The notes: generated from the sequence alone by a model not told the origin. A DNA stretch of 62,855 bases from CAYNZP01 sp964401835 (GCA_964401835.1 CAYNZP010000014.1:1-62855), one strand, 5' to 3'; positions 24,698-33,759 are shown, numbered from the stretch's first letter. Numbers and translations: made by a program.

Positions 24698-25615
24698 TCA
24701 CTCGCCACAAAGCAAACTAGCTGCGTCCGCGTCGTTTAAATTTTTTAGCAGTTTATCTGTAACTTCCTGGCAGTTTGCTCCGCTGACATCAAAACTAATC
24801 ATCCCGCTCCCATCAGGACGGGCGATCATGGCCCGGCTGCGCCATGTCGAATTTTCCTCATTGATGAATACAGCAATGCAACTTCTGCAGCTTGCGCCCA
24901 ACTGCTGCAATACTTTGCGCTCTGCCAAAAGTGCTTCTCGTGACTTGCCATCATCAAGAAAACCGAGCTTATCGATGAGATGTTTATTGTCAGCCAGAGC
25001 CTGGACAACCAAAGTGCCCTGCCCCGCAGCCGGAATGAATACTTCCTCTCCAAGCGGAAAGATATTTGATTCATACTCACGGTCCAGCCCGCTACGTATT
25101 AGCCCAGCCATAGCTAGAATGGTGGCATCGAATTGGCTCTTGTCTTCGAGAACCTTGTTAATCCGCGTATCTATATTGCCGCGTATCGGTTCAATTTTCA
25201 GGTCGGCCCTGAGCATTTTCAGTTGTGCGCTTCGGCGAAGGCTGCTCGTGCCGACCAGGGCAGCTGTAGGTAAATCTTCAATACCGCCAGCCGGGCAGAT
25301 TAACGCGTCACGAGGGTCTTGTCTTTTTGGAACCGCAGCGATTGCAAAATCTTCAGCCATCACGGCAGGTAAGTCTTTGGCGGAATGAACGGCAATATCT
25401 ATTTCGCCTTTTCGAAGGGCTTCTTCGAGCTCAGCCGTGAATAAACCTTTGCCGCCGACAATCTGTAATGGCCCGGCAGTCTTATCGCCGGTAGTAACTA
25501 TCAAGACAAGCTCGACACTGATATCTTTGAATTGAGAACTGATAGCGTCGGCAATAATTTGTGCCTGGGCGCGGGCAAGCAAGCTGCGACGGGTTCCGAT
25601 AAGAAGTTTTTTCAT
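24698..25615 (-). CDS. hemC: Hydroxymethylbilane synthase (porphobilinogen deaminase)
   Basis: 305 residues, the family norm. It condenses four porphobilinogens into hydroxymethylbilane in tetrapyrrole/heme synthesis. Signatures: LLIGTRRSLLARAQAQ at the N-terminus, GLFTAELEEALRKGEIDIAVHSAKDLP, TSSLRRSAQL, RGNIDTRINK, PAAGQGTLVVQ, and the dipyrromethane-cofactor Cys in LGASCRSCIAV (about residue 242). It overlaps atpC by 4 nt, so it is the last gene of the ATP synthase operon. That is an unusual partner, perhaps coupling heme supply to respiratory energy metabolism. Confidence 0.95.
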   Translation of the reverse strand: MKKLLIGTRRSLLARAQAQIIADAISSQFKDISVELVLIVTTGDKTAGPLQIVGGKGLFTAELEEALRKGEIDIAVHSAKDLPAVMAEDFAIAAVPKRQDPRDALICPAGGIEDLPTAALVGTSSLRRSAQLKMLRADLKIEPIRGNIDTRINKVLEDKSQFDATILAMAGLIRSGLDREYESNIFPLGEEVFIPAAGQGTLVVQALADNKHLIDKLGFLDDGKSREALLAERKVLQQLGASCRSCIAVFINEENSTWRSRAMIARPDGSGMISFDVSGANCQEVTDKLLKNLNDADAASLLCGE

Positions 25616-26046
25616 TCTTCGTAAAATAGAGTCGTCTTGTGTTGTCTTTGTGCCAATTTGAACTTGCTTCTAGCAGCCGAGAGTGCCTTTTCCCGAAATT
25701 CGACAGCCTCGTCGGTATCTATCGGCAATTTCTTGGCCTGTTGAATTTCTTCCCAGACAACCTCTCTGTCAAGTTCTGCAGGACTGGTGCATTCTTCCGT
25801 AAGAATAGTCATCAAATTCTCACGAACCTGAGCGAAACCACCGTAAACAAAGTAAGAGAGTTCTTCCTGTTGAGTTCGAATTCGCAACTCGCCAGAGCCT
25901 ATAACCGCCGCCATCGCCGCCCTGCCGCCAAGAACACCGACCTGGCCGTCAGAAGCAGGAAACACCACACAAAGGGCGTCAGTTTTGCAGGCACAGCCTT
26001 CGGCAGTGAAAACTTCTAAATTAAATGGCCTCTGTCGCTTCGCCAC
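25612..26046 (-). CDS. atpC: F1Fo ATP synthase epsilon subunit
   Basis: 144 residues from a GTG. The N-terminal beta-sandwich (FNLEVFTAEGCACKTDALCVVFPASDGQVGVLGGRAAMAAVIG) and the two-helix C-terminal part match AtpC. It inhibits and couples F1 rotation. Two Cys (CACK) in the first strand are unusual. It lies downstream of a nitroreductase gene instead of directly after atpD, and its stop overlaps the hemC start. Confidence 0.9.
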   Translation of the reverse strand: MAKRQRPFNLEVFTAEGCACKTDALCVVFPASDGQVGVLGGRAAMAAVIGSGELRIRTQQEELSYFVYGGFAQVRENLMTILTEECTSPAELDREVVWEEIQQAKKLPIDTDEAVEFREKALSAARSKFKLAQRQHKTTLFYEE

Positions 26047-26061
26047 CTGAACACAAGCTCC

Positions 26062-26571
26062 CTATTTGAACTGATCGTAACAGACTATCTCTTCAAGCGG
26101 CTTTCGGTTTTTGGCGACCGGTTCGCCGGCTGGGTAACCCAGGGGCAAGAGTTCGACTATTTTTGCCGTATCTGGTACGGAAAGAACCTGCCTACACTGT
26201 CCCTGCTCAAAATGCCCGACCCAGCACGTCCCGAGGCCTTCGGCAACCGCAGCCAGTGTCATATGGTCTATGGCGATTGCGCAATCAACCGGATCCGTCG
26301 GGATGTCGCAATGCATTTTTTCATCCGGCGTCAGGCCGACCACAGCGATGATTACCGGTGCCTGCACCACAAATGGCTGATTCGAGGCTGCAGCAAGTGC
26401 GTTACGAAGGTGTGAGTCTCGAACAACAATAAATTTCAATTCCTGGCGGTTCCGGGCACTCGGAGCACACCGGCCGGCATTTAATATCCGCTTGAGTTTG
26501 TCGTCTTCAACCGCTTTGTCCTGATAGGAACGGGTGCTGTGTCGATTTTTAATGGCTTCGTAGATGTCCAT
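26062..26571 (-). CDS. Nitroreductase-family FMN oxidoreductase
   Basis: 169 residues. MDIYEAIKNRHSTRSYQDKAV and APSARNRQELKFIVVRD are the FMN-phosphate binding Arg/Ser motifs of the nitroreductase fold. DPVDCAIAIDHMTLAAVAEGLGTCWVGHF is the conserved central helix and LPLGYPAGEP the C-terminal motif. It is a cytosolic NAD(P)H-dependent flavoprotein. The substrate cannot be told from sequence. The gene directly abuts the atpD stop (no gap) and precedes atpC by 15 nt, so it is embedded in the ATP synthase operon. Confidence 0.9.
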   Translation of the reverse strand: MDIYEAIKNRHSTRSYQDKAVEDDKLKRILNAGRCAPSARNRQELKFIVVRDSHLRNALAAASNQPFVVQAPVIIAVVGLTPDEKMHCDIPTDPVDCAIAIDHMTLAAVAEGLGTCWVGHFEQGQCRQVLSVPDTAKIVELLPLGYPAGEPVAKNRKPLEEIVCYDQFK

Positions 26572-28017
26572 CTATAAATTCTCCTTCGCAGTTGCGTTTT
26601 CAATTTCAGCTGCCTGCTGGGCAGCCTGGTCAATCGACCCTACGTACATGAACGCCTGCTCGGGCAGATGGTCCCACTTGCCGTCGCATATCTCCCTGAA
26701 CGACCGGATAGTCTCGCTCAGCGGTGTAAAATTGCCACTCTTACCGGTAAATACCTCTGCAACGAAGAACGGCTGCGACAGGAACCGCTCGATCCGCCTG
26801 GCCCTGGCAACTGTTTGCCTGTCTTCTTCGCTCAGTTCATCCACACCAAGAATTGCGATAATATCCTGAAGGTCACGGTACCGCTGAAGTATCTGCTGAA
26901 CCCTGCGTGCAACTTCGTAATGATCTTCCCCGACAAATTGCGGATCGAGAATCCGCGACGAACTGGCCAGCGGGTCGATAGCTGGGTAAATGCCCTTTTC
27001 CACGATACCTCGATCCAGCACGACAAACGAATCCAGATGAGTAATGGCTGTCGCCGGGGCTGGGTCTGTCATGTCGTCAGCTGGCACGTAAACAGCCTGT
27101 ACGGAAGTTATCGCGCCTTTTTTGGTCGAAGTGATTCGCTCCTGCAGTTCTCCCATTTCAGTAGCCAAAGTCGGCTGATATCCAACCGCAGACGGCATTC
27201 TGCCGAGCAGGGCGGAAACCTCACTGCCTGCCTGTGAAAAACGGAAGATGTTATCTATAAACAAAAGCGTTTCCGCGCCGCCCATGTCACGGAAATATTC
27301 CGCCAGCGTAAGAGCTGAGAGCGCAACTCGCAGACGGGCGCCTGGCGGCTCGTTCATCTGTCCGAATACGAGGGAGGTCTTTTCGAGCAGTTTTTGGCCG
27401 GTGTCGCCGATTTCCGACTCCTGCATTTCCAGCCAAAGGTCGTTGCCCTCGCGCGTTCTCTCGCCGACGCCCGCAAACACGCTATATCCGCCATGCTTGG
27501 TTGCAACGCGAGCTATCAGCTCCTGAATGATAACTGTCTTGCCAAGGCCCGCCCCACCGAACAGGCCGGTCTTGCCGCCACGGACAAACGGAGCGAGAAG
27601 GTCTATAACTTTAATGCCGGTTTCAAAAATCTCACTTTTTGGCGTCAGTGCTTCGAACGATGGCGGCTTGGCGTGTATTGATCGGTATTCCTCTGCCTCG
27701 ATTTCCCCCTTGCCGTCAATCGGCTCGCCAAGCAAATTAAAAACTCTGCCCAGCACATTCTTGCCCACAGGCATCTCAACGCTCTTGCCGGTATCGACAA
27801 CTTCCATGCCGCGCACCATGCCCTCTGTAGAGCCCAGCGCCACGCAGCGAACCTTTCCTCCGCCAAGATGCTGCTGGACCTCGCCGGTAAGGTGAATTTC
27901 CACCTCGACGTCCGTGTCGATACGCAGTGCGTTATATATACCGGGCAGCTGATGCTCGGGGAACTCGGCATCAAAAGTCGAACCGATTACCTGTATTACC
28001 TTTCCCGTACCTGGCAT
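26572..28017 (-). CDS. atpD: F1Fo ATP synthase beta subunit (catalytic)
   Basis: 481 residues. Walker A GGAGLGKTVIIQELI (about 150-165), the catalytic Glu in GVGERTREGNDLWLEM, Walker B TLLFIDNIFRFSQAGSEVS, the DELSEED-equivalent VDELSEEDRQTV, and PAPATAITHLDS. It is a complete and normal catalytic subunit. Next downstream is the nitroreductase gene, with no space between. Confidence 0.96.
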   Translation of the reverse strand: MPGTGKVIQVIGSTFDAEFPEHQLPGIYNALRIDTDVEVEIHLTGEVQQHLGGGKVRCVALGSTEGMVRGMEVVDTGKSVEMPVGKNVLGRVFNLLGEPIDGKGEIEAEEYRSIHAKPPSFEALTPKSEIFETGIKVIDLLAPFVRGGKTGLFGGAGLGKTVIIQELIARVATKHGGYSVFAGVGERTREGNDLWLEMQESEIGDTGQKLLEKTSLVFGQMNEPPGARLRVALSALTLAEYFRDMGGAETLLFIDNIFRFSQAGSEVSALLGRMPSAVGYQPTLATEMGELQERITSTKKGAITSVQAVYVPADDMTDPAPATAITHLDSFVVLDRGIVEKGIYPAIDPLASSSRILDPQFVGEDHYEVARRVQQILQRYRDLQDIIAILGVDELSEEDRQTVARARRIERFLSQPFFVAEVFTGKSGNFTPLSETIRSFREICDGKWDHLPEQAFMYVGSIDQAAQQAAEIENATAKENL

Positions 28018-28037
28018 TTATTTTCTTTCCGTTAAAA

Positions 28038-28922
28038 CTAACCAATCGCAGCCCGACCGCCGATTATCTCCGAAAGCTCCGTCGTAATCTGACTCTGACG
28101 CATGCGGTTGTACTTGAGCGTCAGGTCCTTAATCATATCATCGGCATTTTCCTTGGCTGCCCGCATCGCCGACATCCTGGCTACCTGCTCACTTATAGAA
28201 GAATCGAGAACAGACTGAAAAAGTCTCAACCTGGCAGTAGCCGGAAGAAGATTTCGCAAAATTTCCTCTGCCGACGGTATCAATTCATACGGCTCCCGCT
28301 CGCCGCCAATTGGCGACCAGGGTTGTTTGGCTTCTATGTCGCTAAGCGGGAGTATCCTACCTATGGCAGGGGCGAATCTGCCTGATGAGAAAAACTGGGT
28401 GTACGCCACTTCCAGCCCGCTTATTCGCTCAGCAAGAAAATCGGCCATAAGATTCTGGGCGATCTTGCCGACCTGGGCGTATGTCGGAAAACTATCGAAG
28501 TCAGGATGTGCCGTGTCGATTTTGAAGCCGCGATTTTTCAGATAGGAAGCACCCTTCCTGCCAACAACGTGAAGAACTACCTCATAACCGGCCTCTTTGA
28601 GCTGATTGTATCGCTCAATAGCCAGATGCAGCACGGCTGAGTTGTAACCTCCGCACAGGCCACGACTGGATGTAACCACCATCAGCACATCGCGCTTCAA
28701 GTCCTCGGATTCTTTCAGTAAAGGGTGATCTACTTTCCCGTTACTCCTCGAAAGAATATCGGCCACCAGTACCGAGAGGCGATCGGTGTAAGGCTGCATT
28801 TCGATAACACGATTGTGAGACTTCTTAAAGCTGGCCGTGGCAACCATCTCCATCGTGCTGGAGATGGTTCGTATGTTTTTTACAGCCTTGGTTCTTTGAA
28901 GTATTTTCCTGGCTTTTGCCAT
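28038..28922 (-). CDS. atpG: F1Fo ATP synthase gamma subunit (rotor shaft)
   Basis: 294 residues. The N-terminal helix MAKARKILQRTKAVKNIRTISSTMEMVATA and the C-terminal helix RMSAMRAAKENADDMIKDLTLKYNRMRQSQITTELSEIIGGRAA are the coiled-coil axle. Between them lies the Rossmann-like domain with VVTSSRGLCGGYN. There is no thiol-regulated Cys insert of the chloroplast type. It is encoded between atpA and atpD as usual. Confidence 0.95.
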   Translation of the reverse strand: MAKARKILQRTKAVKNIRTISSTMEMVATASFKKSHNRVIEMQPYTDRLSVLVADILSRSNGKVDHPLLKESEDLKRDVLMVVTSSRGLCGGYNSAVLHLAIERYNQLKEAGYEVVLHVVGRKGASYLKNRGFKIDTAHPDFDSFPTYAQVGKIAQNLMADFLAERISGLEVAYTQFFSSGRFAPAIGRILPLSDIEAKQPWSPIGGEREPYELIPSAEEILRNLLPATARLRLFQSVLDSSISEQVARMSAMRAAKENADDMIKDLTLKYNRMRQSQITTELSEIIGGRAAIG

Positions 28923-28947
28923 TTCTCTGAGCTTTCGCTAATTACAT

Positions 28948-30648
28948 TTACTCACTTTTAGATTCAGCCTTGCGCTGCTTAAGCTGGTCCTTGTAGGGAC
29001 CTTCTTTGTATTCATCTAAAAGAAATCGTAGCCTCTTGGCACGGTCTTTCGGCAATGTCAATTCCTGTGAAAATTCATCATAAAAGTCAGCGTACTCTGT
29101 CTTGATGTATTCAATAACGCCCTCTTCAAAATAGCTGACCTCTTCAAGGGGCAAATCGTCGAGAAAACCCTTCGTGCCGGCGAAAATTGAAATAACCTGA
29201 TGGGCTATTGGCATGGGCTGATACTGCGGCTGGGTCAAAAGTCGAACCATCCTGTCGCCGCGGTTGAGTTGTCTTTGAGTGGTTGCATCAACTTCCATAC
29301 CCAACTGGGCAAATGCCTCGAGCTCGCGATAGGAAGCCAGGTCAAGACGCAGGCTCTGTGCAACCTTCTTCATCGCGCCACAGGCAGCTTTGTATCCGAC
29401 GCGGCTGACCGAAATTCCCACATTAACCGCCGGCCTAATGCCAGCGAAAAACAGCGACGGCTCGAGGTAAATCTGGCCGTCAGTAATGGAAATAAGGTTT
29501 GTCGGGATATAGGCGGAAACCTCGCCCTCCTGAGTTTCGCAAATAGGCAAGGCTGTCATCGAACCGCCGGAAGTGGGCAAGCGATGAATTTTGGTTTTTT
29601 CGGAATCATTTTTTTTTATCTCCGCCTGTGCCTCTTTCAAACCCAGAGGCCCTTCATATAATTTTCCGTCGATGCCTTTAATATCGCTGGCGTCGTCGGG
29701 AGTATCTCCCGGGGCGATGACATATTTATTGGAAAGCTTACAGGCCCGCTCGAGCAGGCGGCTATGGAGGTAAAATACGTCGCCGGGGTAAGCTTCTCTT
29801 CCCGGGGGCCGGCGAAGCAGAAGTGAAATTTGCCTGTAAGCGGCTGCCTGCTTTGTCAGGTCGTCATAAATAACCAAGGTGGCCTTGCCGTGGTCATACA
29901 TGAAATGCTCTGCGATTGCACAGCCGCTGTATGGTGCGATGTATTGAAGCGGTGCAGGATCGCTACTGGAAGCGCTAACGACAATCGTCCGCTCCATGGC
30001 CCCATGCTCGCGAAGCGTTTCAACGACATTGGCTACGGTTGATTCCTTTTGGCCGATAGCGACATAAACGCAGATTACGTCACTGTGGGCCTGATTGATA
30101 ATAGTATCAACAGCGATCGCGGTCTTGCCCGTCTTTCGGTCGCCGATTATGAGTTCCCGCTGGCCCCTACCGATGGGAACCAGGGAATCAATTGCCTTTA
30201 TTCCCGTCGTGAGAGGTTCGCTTACCGGTTCTCGCTGTGAATGACCCGGTGCGACTATTTCCACCGGCCGGTCCTGCGTCGACTCGAAAGGCGCCAGCCC
30301 ATCGATGGGATTTCCGAGTGGATCGACTACCCTGCCGAGTATCTCCTGCCCGACAGGAACCTTCAGCAGCTTTCCGGTAGCCTTAACGGCCGAGCCTGCC
30401 TTGATCTGGTCTGAAGGACCATAGATGACCGCCCCAATAGAATTTTCCGCCAGGTTGAAGACCTGCCCGGCAGCACCATTTTCAAACTCGAGCATCTCGC
30501 CAGCCATCGCATCTGAAAGCCCGAACACCTGGGCAATGCCATCCCCCACTTCAAGCACCCTGCCCACCTGCGAAACGTCAAGTTGGCTGCTGTACTGGGC
30601 TATTTCCTCTCGGATCACACTCGCAATTTCATCTACTTTGAACTTCAT
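28948..30648 (-). CDS. atpA: F1Fo ATP synthase alpha subunit with an internal insertion
   Basis: 566 residues, about 55 more than typical AtpA. Family motifs are present: GDGIAQVFGL, the P-loop GDRKTGKTAIAVD, YSGCAIAEHFMYDHGKATLVIYDDLTKQAAAYR, and ISVSRVGYKAA with the Arg finger. The extra length is an insert of roughly 55 residues (about 310-365, starting NKYVIAPGDTPDDA and ending KTKIHRLPTS). It sits between HSRLLERACKLS and GGSMTALPICETQ, which are nearly adjacent in most relatives. The insert is charged and probably surface exposed. Otherwise it is a normal non-catalytic subunit. Confidence 0.95.
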   Translation of the reverse strand: MKFKVDEIASVIREEIAQYSSQLDVSQVGRVLEVGDGIAQVFGLSDAMAGEMLEFENGAAGQVFNLAENSIGAVIYGPSDQIKAGSAVKATGKLLKVPVGQEILGRVVDPLGNPIDGLAPFESTQDRPVEIVAPGHSQREPVSEPLTTGIKAIDSLVPIGRGQRELIIGDRKTGKTAIAVDTIINQAHSDVICVYVAIGQKESTVANVVETLREHGAMERTIVVSASSSDPAPLQYIAPYSGCAIAEHFMYDHGKATLVIYDDLTKQAAAYRQISLLLRRPPGREAYPGDVFYLHSRLLERACKLSNKYVIAPGDTPDDASDIKGIDGKLYEGPLGLKEAQAEIKKNDSEKTKIHRLPTSGGSMTALPICETQEGEVSAYIPTNLISITDGQIYLEPSLFFAGIRPAVNVGISVSRVGYKAACGAMKKVAQSLRLDLASYRELEAFAQLGMEVDATTQRQLNRGDRMVRLLTQPQYQPMPIAHQVISIFAGTKGFLDDLPLEEVSYFEEGVIEYIKTEYADFYDEFSQELTLPKDRAKRLRFLLDEYKEGPYKDQLKQRKAESKSE

Positions 30649-30670
30649 CCAGGTTCACCCGGTTTTAAAA

Positions 30671-31258
30671 TTAACTACTGACTCTATTCATAATCTGCTG
30701 ACCGATCCTATTTAGCCTCGACGCTACACTTGTATCAAAAACCTTATCACCTACCTGTACAACCAGCCCGCCCAGTAAACTCTCGTCCACATGTGTTTTT
30801 AAAATCGGCTCGGACTTGAGCATTGTGCGCAGGTTTTCTATCACCTCACGCCGTTGAAGCTCATTAAGCTCAAACGCACTGGTTACCGTAACATCCTGCC
30901 TGCCCTGCCTGATATTCAGGAGCTTTCTGAAACTCTGGGCAACTGCCCGAAGCAGATTCATCCTGCCATGCCGCGAAAGTATGCCCAAAAAAGCCTCGAC
31001 ACGCTCATCCACCCTGCCGGAGAAAATCCGCTGCAGGAGTTGATGACGGTTATGCTCATCAATCAGTGAGGTGGTAATGAGAGTCTCGAAGTCATCAATT
31101 TCATCCAGAAGACCCGAAATCCCCTCCAGTTGGACAGCAGCCGACTCAGCCCGCTCATCACTTTCGAGCAATCCCAGAAGCGCTTCGGCATAGATTTCGG
31201 CAAGGGCCAAAGTTTTTGGCTCCATGACGCTATCTACATGCCCGGCGCAGCTGACCAT
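30671..31258 (-). CDS. atpH: F1Fo ATP synthase delta subunit
   Basis: 195 residues, OSCP/delta family. The N-terminal six-helix domain begins near LALAEIYAEALLGLLESDE, and the C-terminal signature reads HVDESLLGGLVVQVGDKVFDTSVASRLNRIGQQI. It links F1 to the peripheral b stalk. GGGG 8 nt before the ATG supports 31258, although the family core starts about 11 residues later. It starts 3 nt after the atpF stop. Confidence 0.92.
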   Translation of the reverse strand: MVSCAGHVDSVMEPKTLALAEIYAEALLGLLESDERAESAAVQLEGISGLLDEIDDFETLITTSLIDEHNRHQLLQRIFSGRVDERVEAFLGILSRHGRMNLLRAVAQSFRKLLNIRQGRQDVTVTSAFELNELQRREVIENLRTMLKSEPILKTHVDESLLGGLVVQVGDKVFDTSVASRLNRIGQQIMNRVSS

Positions 31259-31261
31259 AAA

Positions 31262-31864
31262 TTAATCCCCAATCGACTGTTTGCTTATTTGTTCAAGAGA
31301 TTCTTCAAGAAGCTCCTGATGTTGCTGCGGTTTGAGTGCTTTACCAAGTACCTTTGCCGCGATATCGACAGCCATGCTCGCACTTTGCCTGGAAAGCTCA
31401 CCCAGGGCCTCGAGCTTGGCTTCATCTATTTCCTGTTTCGCGGTGATCACGCTCTTATTCGCTTCCCGTCGAGCCTGCTGGATAAGCTGTTCTCGCTGCT
31501 CGATGGCCTGTTGGTGGCTTTTGGCGAGAAGTTCCTGTGATTCCTGATCTGCCCGATCCAGCCGGTTTTTATAATGCTTTAAAAGGTCCTGGGCTTCATG
31601 TTCGCGAATTGCAGCCTTTTCTACCTTCTCTGCGATTTGCATCTCTCTCCGCTGAAGCTGGTTTATCAAAGGCCGCCATGCCCACCTGCCCAATATGACC
31701 AATAGGAGAATAAAGATAATTATGGCAGCGATCATCTGGCCCAGGTCGCCAAAGTAAAAACGTTCTTCGCCACTACCGTCGGAAGCCATCGCTGTAGCGG
31801 CAGTGATGCTAAGAAACACTGCCAGGACTGTCAGCTTCAGCAATATGTTCTTTTTTCTGCGCAC
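31262..31864 (-). CDS. atpF: F1Fo ATP synthase b subunit (peripheral stalk)
   Basis: 200 residues from a GTG. An N-terminal signal-like segment (ILLKLTVLAVFLSITAATAMA) precedes the true membrane helix (MIAAIIIFILLLVILGRWAW, about 44-63). A long charged helix that dimerises as the stator follows. The cleavable-looking leader matches that of the c subunit in this operon and is atypical for b. The start is preceded by a hairpin whose 5' arm contains GGGAG (see 31866-31878). Confidence 0.9.
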   Translation of the reverse strand: MRRKKNILLKLTVLAVFLSITAATAMASDGSGEERFYFGDLGQMIAAIIIFILLLVILGRWAWRPLINQLQRREMQIAEKVEKAAIREHEAQDLLKHYKNRLDRADQESQELLAKSHQQAIEQREQLIQQARREANKSVITAKQEIDEAKLEALGELSRQSASMAVDIAAKVLGKALKPQQHQELLEESLEQISKQSIGD

Positions 31865-31865
31865 A

Positions 31866-31878
31866 GGGAGACGCTCCC
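31866..31878 (-). promoter_or_regulatory. Hairpin one base upstream of the atpF GTG start
   Basis: GGGAG-CGT-CTCCC forms a 5-bp stem with a 3-nt loop on the mRNA, ending one base before GTG 31864. The only Shine-Dalgarno-like GGGAG is inside the stem. It could lower b-subunit translation relative to the c subunit just upstream, which is needed in many more copies. Confidence 0.45.
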
Positions 31879-31900
31879 AAAAGACCGGGCAAAAAGATAA

Positions 31901-32248
31901 CTAAATACCGAGAACTCCAAGCAGGCAGACGACGATGGCGAAAAGCATGCCGCCTTCGACCATCGCAGCTGTGATGATCATCGGGGCAAACATAGCACCG
32001 GCTGCTTCAGGCTGACGTGCGGTGGCCTCGATGCATGCCGCACCAATGCGGGCGATACCCAATCCGCCACCGATGGCAACTAGGCCAGCGCCAAGGCAAG
32101 TGCCTATAACAGCTACCGCCATCGGCCAGGAAACTTTTTCCGTCGCTTCTGCTGCCTTTCCGGCAGCCTCTTTCTCTGCACATAATGCGGGTGCGGCCAA
32201 CAGGCCAATAATTGCCAGAACCAATCCTAATCTAAGAATCTTTTCCAT
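31901..32248 (-). CDS. atpE: F1Fo ATP synthase c subunit (rotor ring) with leader peptide
   Basis: About 115 residues from ATG 32248, which has GGAG 6 nt upstream. A signal-like leader (ILRLGLVLAIIGLLAAPALCA) precedes a two-helix hairpin. Helix 1 is AVIGTCLGAGLVAIGGGLGIARIG, the loop ARQPEAAG is canonical, and helix 2 has the ion-binding Glu in ITAAMVEGGMLFAIVV. The positions equivalent to the Na+ ligands Gln32 and Ser66 of Ilyobacter are Ile and Gly here, so coupling is inferred to be to H+, not Na+. Confidence 0.95.
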   Translation of the reverse strand: MEKILRLGLVLAIIGLLAAPALCAEKEAAGKAAEATEKVSWPMAVAVIGTCLGAGLVAIGGGLGIARIGAACIEATARQPEAAGAMFAPMIITAAMVEGGMLFAIVVCLLGVLGI

Positions 32249-32361
32249 CATATTCTCCAGTGAGTTTCCGTTTGCGCGTATAAAGTTCGGTATTCTACAC
32301 CAAAACCGCATATATGAGAAAAATAAATATTTCTAATATCTTTGTTTATTAAGGGCCTATC

Positions 32362-33252
32362 CTAATTCTCGGCTTCGACGTACATACCCAGAAACATCGC
32401 CGTCAGGAACGTGAAAATATAAGCCTGTAAGCCCGCTACGAGCAGTTCGAGCAGGTTTACGACAACGCTGGCCAGGATGCACGCAGGGGCGATGTAAATA
32501 ACGCTCAACTTTCCCTCGATCCACCCAGCCAGCCCCTGGAAAATAAACATCATCATGACAGCCAACAGCGCATGGCCGGCCATCATGTTGGCAAACAGAC
32601 GAATCATCAGTGCAAAACACTTGGCAAAGGCGCCTATGAGTTCCAGAAAGGCCAGCGGAATTGATATAAAAACGCCAACTACGCCCTCAATTTTGGGGCT
32701 CAGACTCTTTAGCCATAACAAAGGTGAAACCAACATGCACAGCACAAAAGGCGCCCTTCGCTTCTCGTGCAAAACCTGAGCTTGCTTCCTGAGTCCACAG
32801 AAAACAATCGTAAGCAGCGACAGGCTCGCAAGCCCCGCACAAACGGTCAATATCTGCGTCGGAGTTATACCGATTGGCGTCTTGCCCAGCCCGATTGCAT
32901 GGGAAATGGGCTCGAGGGGGAACAGCCCGATAAGATTCATGCCGAGAATAAATACGAAAAGCGTCAAAAGCAGAGGGAGAAAATTGTAAGCTTTTTCGTG
33001 CAGTGCAGGCCGAGCTATCATGTCCCGCACAAAAACCACTATAACTTCAAGTACGCCCTTGGCGCCGGTGGGGATATCCATTTTCCGCCTGGCCAGAGGC
33101 ACGATGACGCTGCAAAGAATCAAGGCTACGAGTAACATCGACGCAATGCCGCTGGACATAAGCGTAACACTCATACCGAACAGTTCGACCTGGCAACCGG
33201 GCCAGGGATGATCCGATATGTGGTCTATAAGATTGAACGTCGCAGCCACCAA
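32362..33252 (-). CDS. atpB: F1Fo ATP synthase a subunit
   Basis: 296 residues with about six membrane helices. The essential Arg of the proton channel is in FALMIRLFANMMAGHALL, and the C-terminal helix pattern is LLVAGLQAYIFTFLTAMFLGMYVE. The insert CGLRKQAQVLHEKRRAPF makes the middle loop longer than in E. coli. It is the first classical F-type gene after atpZ/atpI. A 113-nt gap separates it from atpE. Confidence 0.95.
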   Translation of the reverse strand: MVAATFNLIDHISDHPWPGCQVELFGMSVTLMSSGIASMLLVALILCSVIVPLARRKMDIPTGAKGVLEVIVVFVRDMIARPALHEKAYNFLPLLLTLFVFILGMNLIGLFPLEPISHAIGLGKTPIGITPTQILTVCAGLASLSLLTIVFCGLRKQAQVLHEKRRAPFVLCMLVSPLLWLKSLSPKIEGVVGVFISIPLAFLELIGAFAKCFALMIRLFANMMAGHALLAVMMMFIFQGLAGWIEGKLSVIYIAPACILASVVVNLLELLVAGLQAYIFTFLTAMFLGMYVEAEN

Positions 33253-33264
33253 TTCGATGTTCCT

Positions 33265-33744
33265 TTACAATTCGCTATGCGGCATTAGCTTTTCATTTTC
33301 CGGCTCGCCGTCGGATATCTCCTGCTCGAGCAATATATCTCTGAAATCTCTCCTGAGCGTCTTACTCAGCCAGATGCTCTCGCCCAGCAGTATGCCCAGA
33401 TGAAAAATCAGCAGCCAAACCAGCACAACCATGTGCGGAAGTTCAAAAACCTTCCAAACAGCCAACGCCAGGCCGATACTTACAATTACCCTCGGAAAAA
33501 CCGACATAATAAAGGCGAAAGCCACTTTCGCAGGGCCTCGTTTGGCTGAGCGGAAAATCACCGCAGCATTCAGCAGCATAATAACCAGAGCAATCAGACC
33601 GGCAGATAGTTCCGCCCAAAGCGCCATCTTTTGGCCAAGCAACCAGGTCGGGTAAATTCCAACTACCCCGACGCCAACAGCTATCGGCAAGACCCAGCCG
33701 AGCATTTGCGGCAGAGAAAGACAAAACTTGTGCTGATGGGACAT
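33265..33744 (-). CDS. atpI: AtpI-like ATP synthase assembly protein
   Basis: 159 residues with four hydrophobic helices (about 13-31, 41-62, 73-95, 102-124) and a hydrophilic acidic C-terminus. The position directly before atpB and the four-helix topology fit ATP synthase subunit I, an assembly and Mg2+-related factor in other bacteria. Sequence conservation in that family is low, so the call rests largely on location. Confidence 0.7.
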   Translation of the reverse strand: MSHQHKFCLSLPQMLGWVLPIAVGVGVVGIYPTWLLGQKMALWAELSAGLIALVIMLLNAAVIFRSAKRGPAKVAFAFIMSVFPRVIVSIGLALAVWKVFELPHMVVLVWLLIFHLGILLGESIWLSKTLRRDFRDILLEQEISDGEPENEKLMPHSEL

Positions 33745-33759
33745 CTTGGCCCCTTTCCG

